Of a stretch of DNA of 64,000 bases, positions 63,113-64,000 are shown piece by piece; the first letter of the stretch is position 1; every line of letters starts with the position of its first letter. The notes below the pieces were generated by a model. It saw only the letters and a program-made list of their open reading frames with translations, ran no database searches and had not been told where the DNA came from. The stretch comes from Lachnospiraceae bacterium UBA7225 (lineage in GTDB: Bacteria; Bacillota; Clostridia; Lachnospirales; Lachnospiraceae). The stretch covers positions 8,352-72,351 of the forward strand of contig DKTR01000116.1 of NCBI GenBank assembly GCA_002473385.1. The letters are read 5' to 3'. The position numbers and the translations under genes are program-made.

Positions 63113-64000
63113 TTATTTTCCAAGAAGCTTTTCCCCGATTTTAACGACATCTCCGGCACCCATGGTTATCAACAAATCACCGTGTACACATTTTTCCAGC
63201 AAAAATGTTTCGATTTCATCGAAGGACGGAAAATAGTATGCTTCTGTGCCGAGTTTTTCGATTTTGGCGCGCAGCGTGTCGGAACTGATTCCCAGATTAT
63301 CGGTTTCACGGGCAGCGTAGATGTCCGCGAGCACTACCTTGTCGGCGAGAGCGAGCGCTTTTGCAAAATCGTCCATCAGAGCTTTTGTCCGTGTATATGT
63401 ATGCGGCTGGAATACACACCAGAGCGTCTGATGGGGGCAGTTTTTCGCGGCTGTCAGAGTGGCAGTGATTTCTGTCGGATGGTGTGCGTAATCGTCTACG
63501 ATGGTCACGCCGCCGACTTTTCCTTTGTATTCGAAACGGCGCTCTGTACCGGCGAAATCCAGGAGCCCCTTCTGCGCTGTCTGACAGGGAATCTGCAGAA
63601 GACCGGCAAGTGCGAGCGCGGCGATGGCGTTATCCACATTATGGATGCCGGGCACGCGCAGATCGTAGTGTCCGAGTGTTTCATCATCTTTTTTCAGATC
63701 AAAGGATGCACACGCCAGCTCGTTGTAGCTGATATTTTCCGCATAGTAACCGTGCCCCTTATCAACGCCGTAATAAATGATCCGGCAGGACAGCCCGTCG
63801 GTGATCTCTTCCACCTGAGGGATCGCACGGTTGATGATCAGCGTGCCGTCTGCCGGAAGCAGCTCTGCGAAGCGGCGGAAGGAGCGGCGGATGTCGCTTA
63901 TGTCCTTAAAGAAGTCGAGATGATCCGCGTCGATATTCAGAATAATGCCGATCTTCGGGAAGAAATCGAGGAAACTGTTGGTGTACTCGCATGCCTCCGT
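63113..64000 (-). CDS. murC: UDP-N-acetylmuramate-L-alanine ligase (N-terminal part outside the window)
   Basis: The frame is open from the right edge; 295 residues of the C-terminal two thirds are seen. EACEYTNSFLDFFPKIGIIL and NIDADHLDFF are the Mur-ligase ATPase region specific to MurC, followed by VDNAIAALALA, the YAHHPTEI motif and a C-terminal ITMGAGDVVKIGEKLL. The enzyme adds L-alanine to UDP-MurNAc in the cytoplasm. The stop codon lies two bases from the last DnaA box. Confidence 0.95.
   Translation of the reverse strand, partial: TEACEYTNSFLDFFPKIGIILNIDADHLDFFKDISDIRRSFRRFAELLPADGTLIINRAIPQVEEITDGLSCRIIYYGVDKGHGYYAENISYNELACASFDLKKDDETLGHYDLRVPGIHNVDNAIAALALAGLLQIPCQTAQKGLLDFAGTERRFEYKGKVGGVTIVDDYAHHPTEITATLTAAKNCPHQTLWCVFQPHTYTRTKALMDDFAKALALADKVVLADIYAARETDNLGISSDTLRAKIEKLGTEAYYFPSFDEIETFLLEKCVHGDLLITMGAGDVVKIGEKLLGK

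Noticed and set aside
62907..63236. 109-residue plus-strand frame starting in the DnaA boxes
   Set aside because: The NVDNVDK start is the translation of tandem DnaA boxes and the rest runs antisense to murC.

Overview
The window looks like a chromosomal segment of a moderate-GC anaerobic Firmicute, most likely a gut Lachnospiraceae. Signs are the pyruvate:ferredoxin oxidoreductase and crotonyl-CoA enzymes, the oligopeptide ABC operon, YARHG/SH3b/NPCBM-type surface proteins, the long PRPP synthetase, DnaD-DnaC replication loaders, strong AGGAGG ribosome sites and TTGACA-17-TATAAT promoters. No rRNA, tRNA, CRISPR array, prophage or intact insertion sequence was seen. The assignment to a family is inference; no species is claimed.

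Layout. (1) 1-12772 (+): one tightly spaced, often overlapping gene run: two TIM-barrel sugar isomerase/epimerases, a Gfo/Idh/MocA oxidoreductase, a Tdh-like zinc dehydrogenase, PFOR, a split UxaA-type dehydratase (SAF subunit plus catalytic subunit), 4-hydroxybutyryl-CoA dehydratase, thiolase, crotonase and 3-hydroxybutyryl-CoA dehydrogenase. It reads as a sugar or sugar-acid route joined to a crotonyl-CoA module without butyryl-CoA dehydrogenase/Etf. (2) 12775-13021: a roughly 245-bp imperfect palindrome filling the gap to convergent kdgK and carB. (3) 17504-24979: a secreted L,D-transpeptidase and the oppBCDF-oppA peptide transporter. (4) 25060-32125: a CAP/InlB-repeat secreted protein, Mrp, an aromatic-acid-exporter-like protein, a membrane lysozyme-like enzyme, galK and a MATE exporter. 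(5) 32233-40161: a surface operon of a tandem beta-sandwich protein, a 1572-residue membrane-anchored C-type lectin protein, and a YARHG/FMN-binding protein. (6) 40255-49745: small Cys-rich protein, LUD protein, argS, then an envelope group (SH3b-YARHG protein, TcaA-like protein, amidase, CPBP protease, signal peptidase I), M18 aminopeptidase and PduL. (7) 49817-55824: purL; a HUH-transposase-like protein with a broken HUH motif beside palindromes; and a yybP-ykoY-type manganese riboswitch in front of a coiled-coil protein and a YccF-family protein. (8) 55998-64000: mscL with a zinc ribbon, a YhaO/YhaN-like nuclease-ATPase pair, prs, dnaC, dnaD, a DnaA-box cluster and the 3' part of murC.

How parts work together. 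UxaA-type dehydration makes 2-keto-3-deoxy sugar acids, which KdgK phosphorylates; their cleavage gives pyruvate, the PFOR substrate, and PFOR acetyl-CoA feeds thiolase. AbfD, crotonase, Hbd and thiolase also form the complete segment linking 4-hydroxybutyryl-CoA to two acetyl-CoA. The envelope genes share modules (YARHG in two loci, beta-sandwich modules in two adjacent genes), suggesting a coordinated surface system. The points most worth checking are the metabolic cluster, the riboswitch-YccF link, the flavin-binding YARHG protein, the palindromic element, and the DnaA boxes upstream of dnaD-dnaC. Coordinates of short sites were read by eye and can be off by one base.
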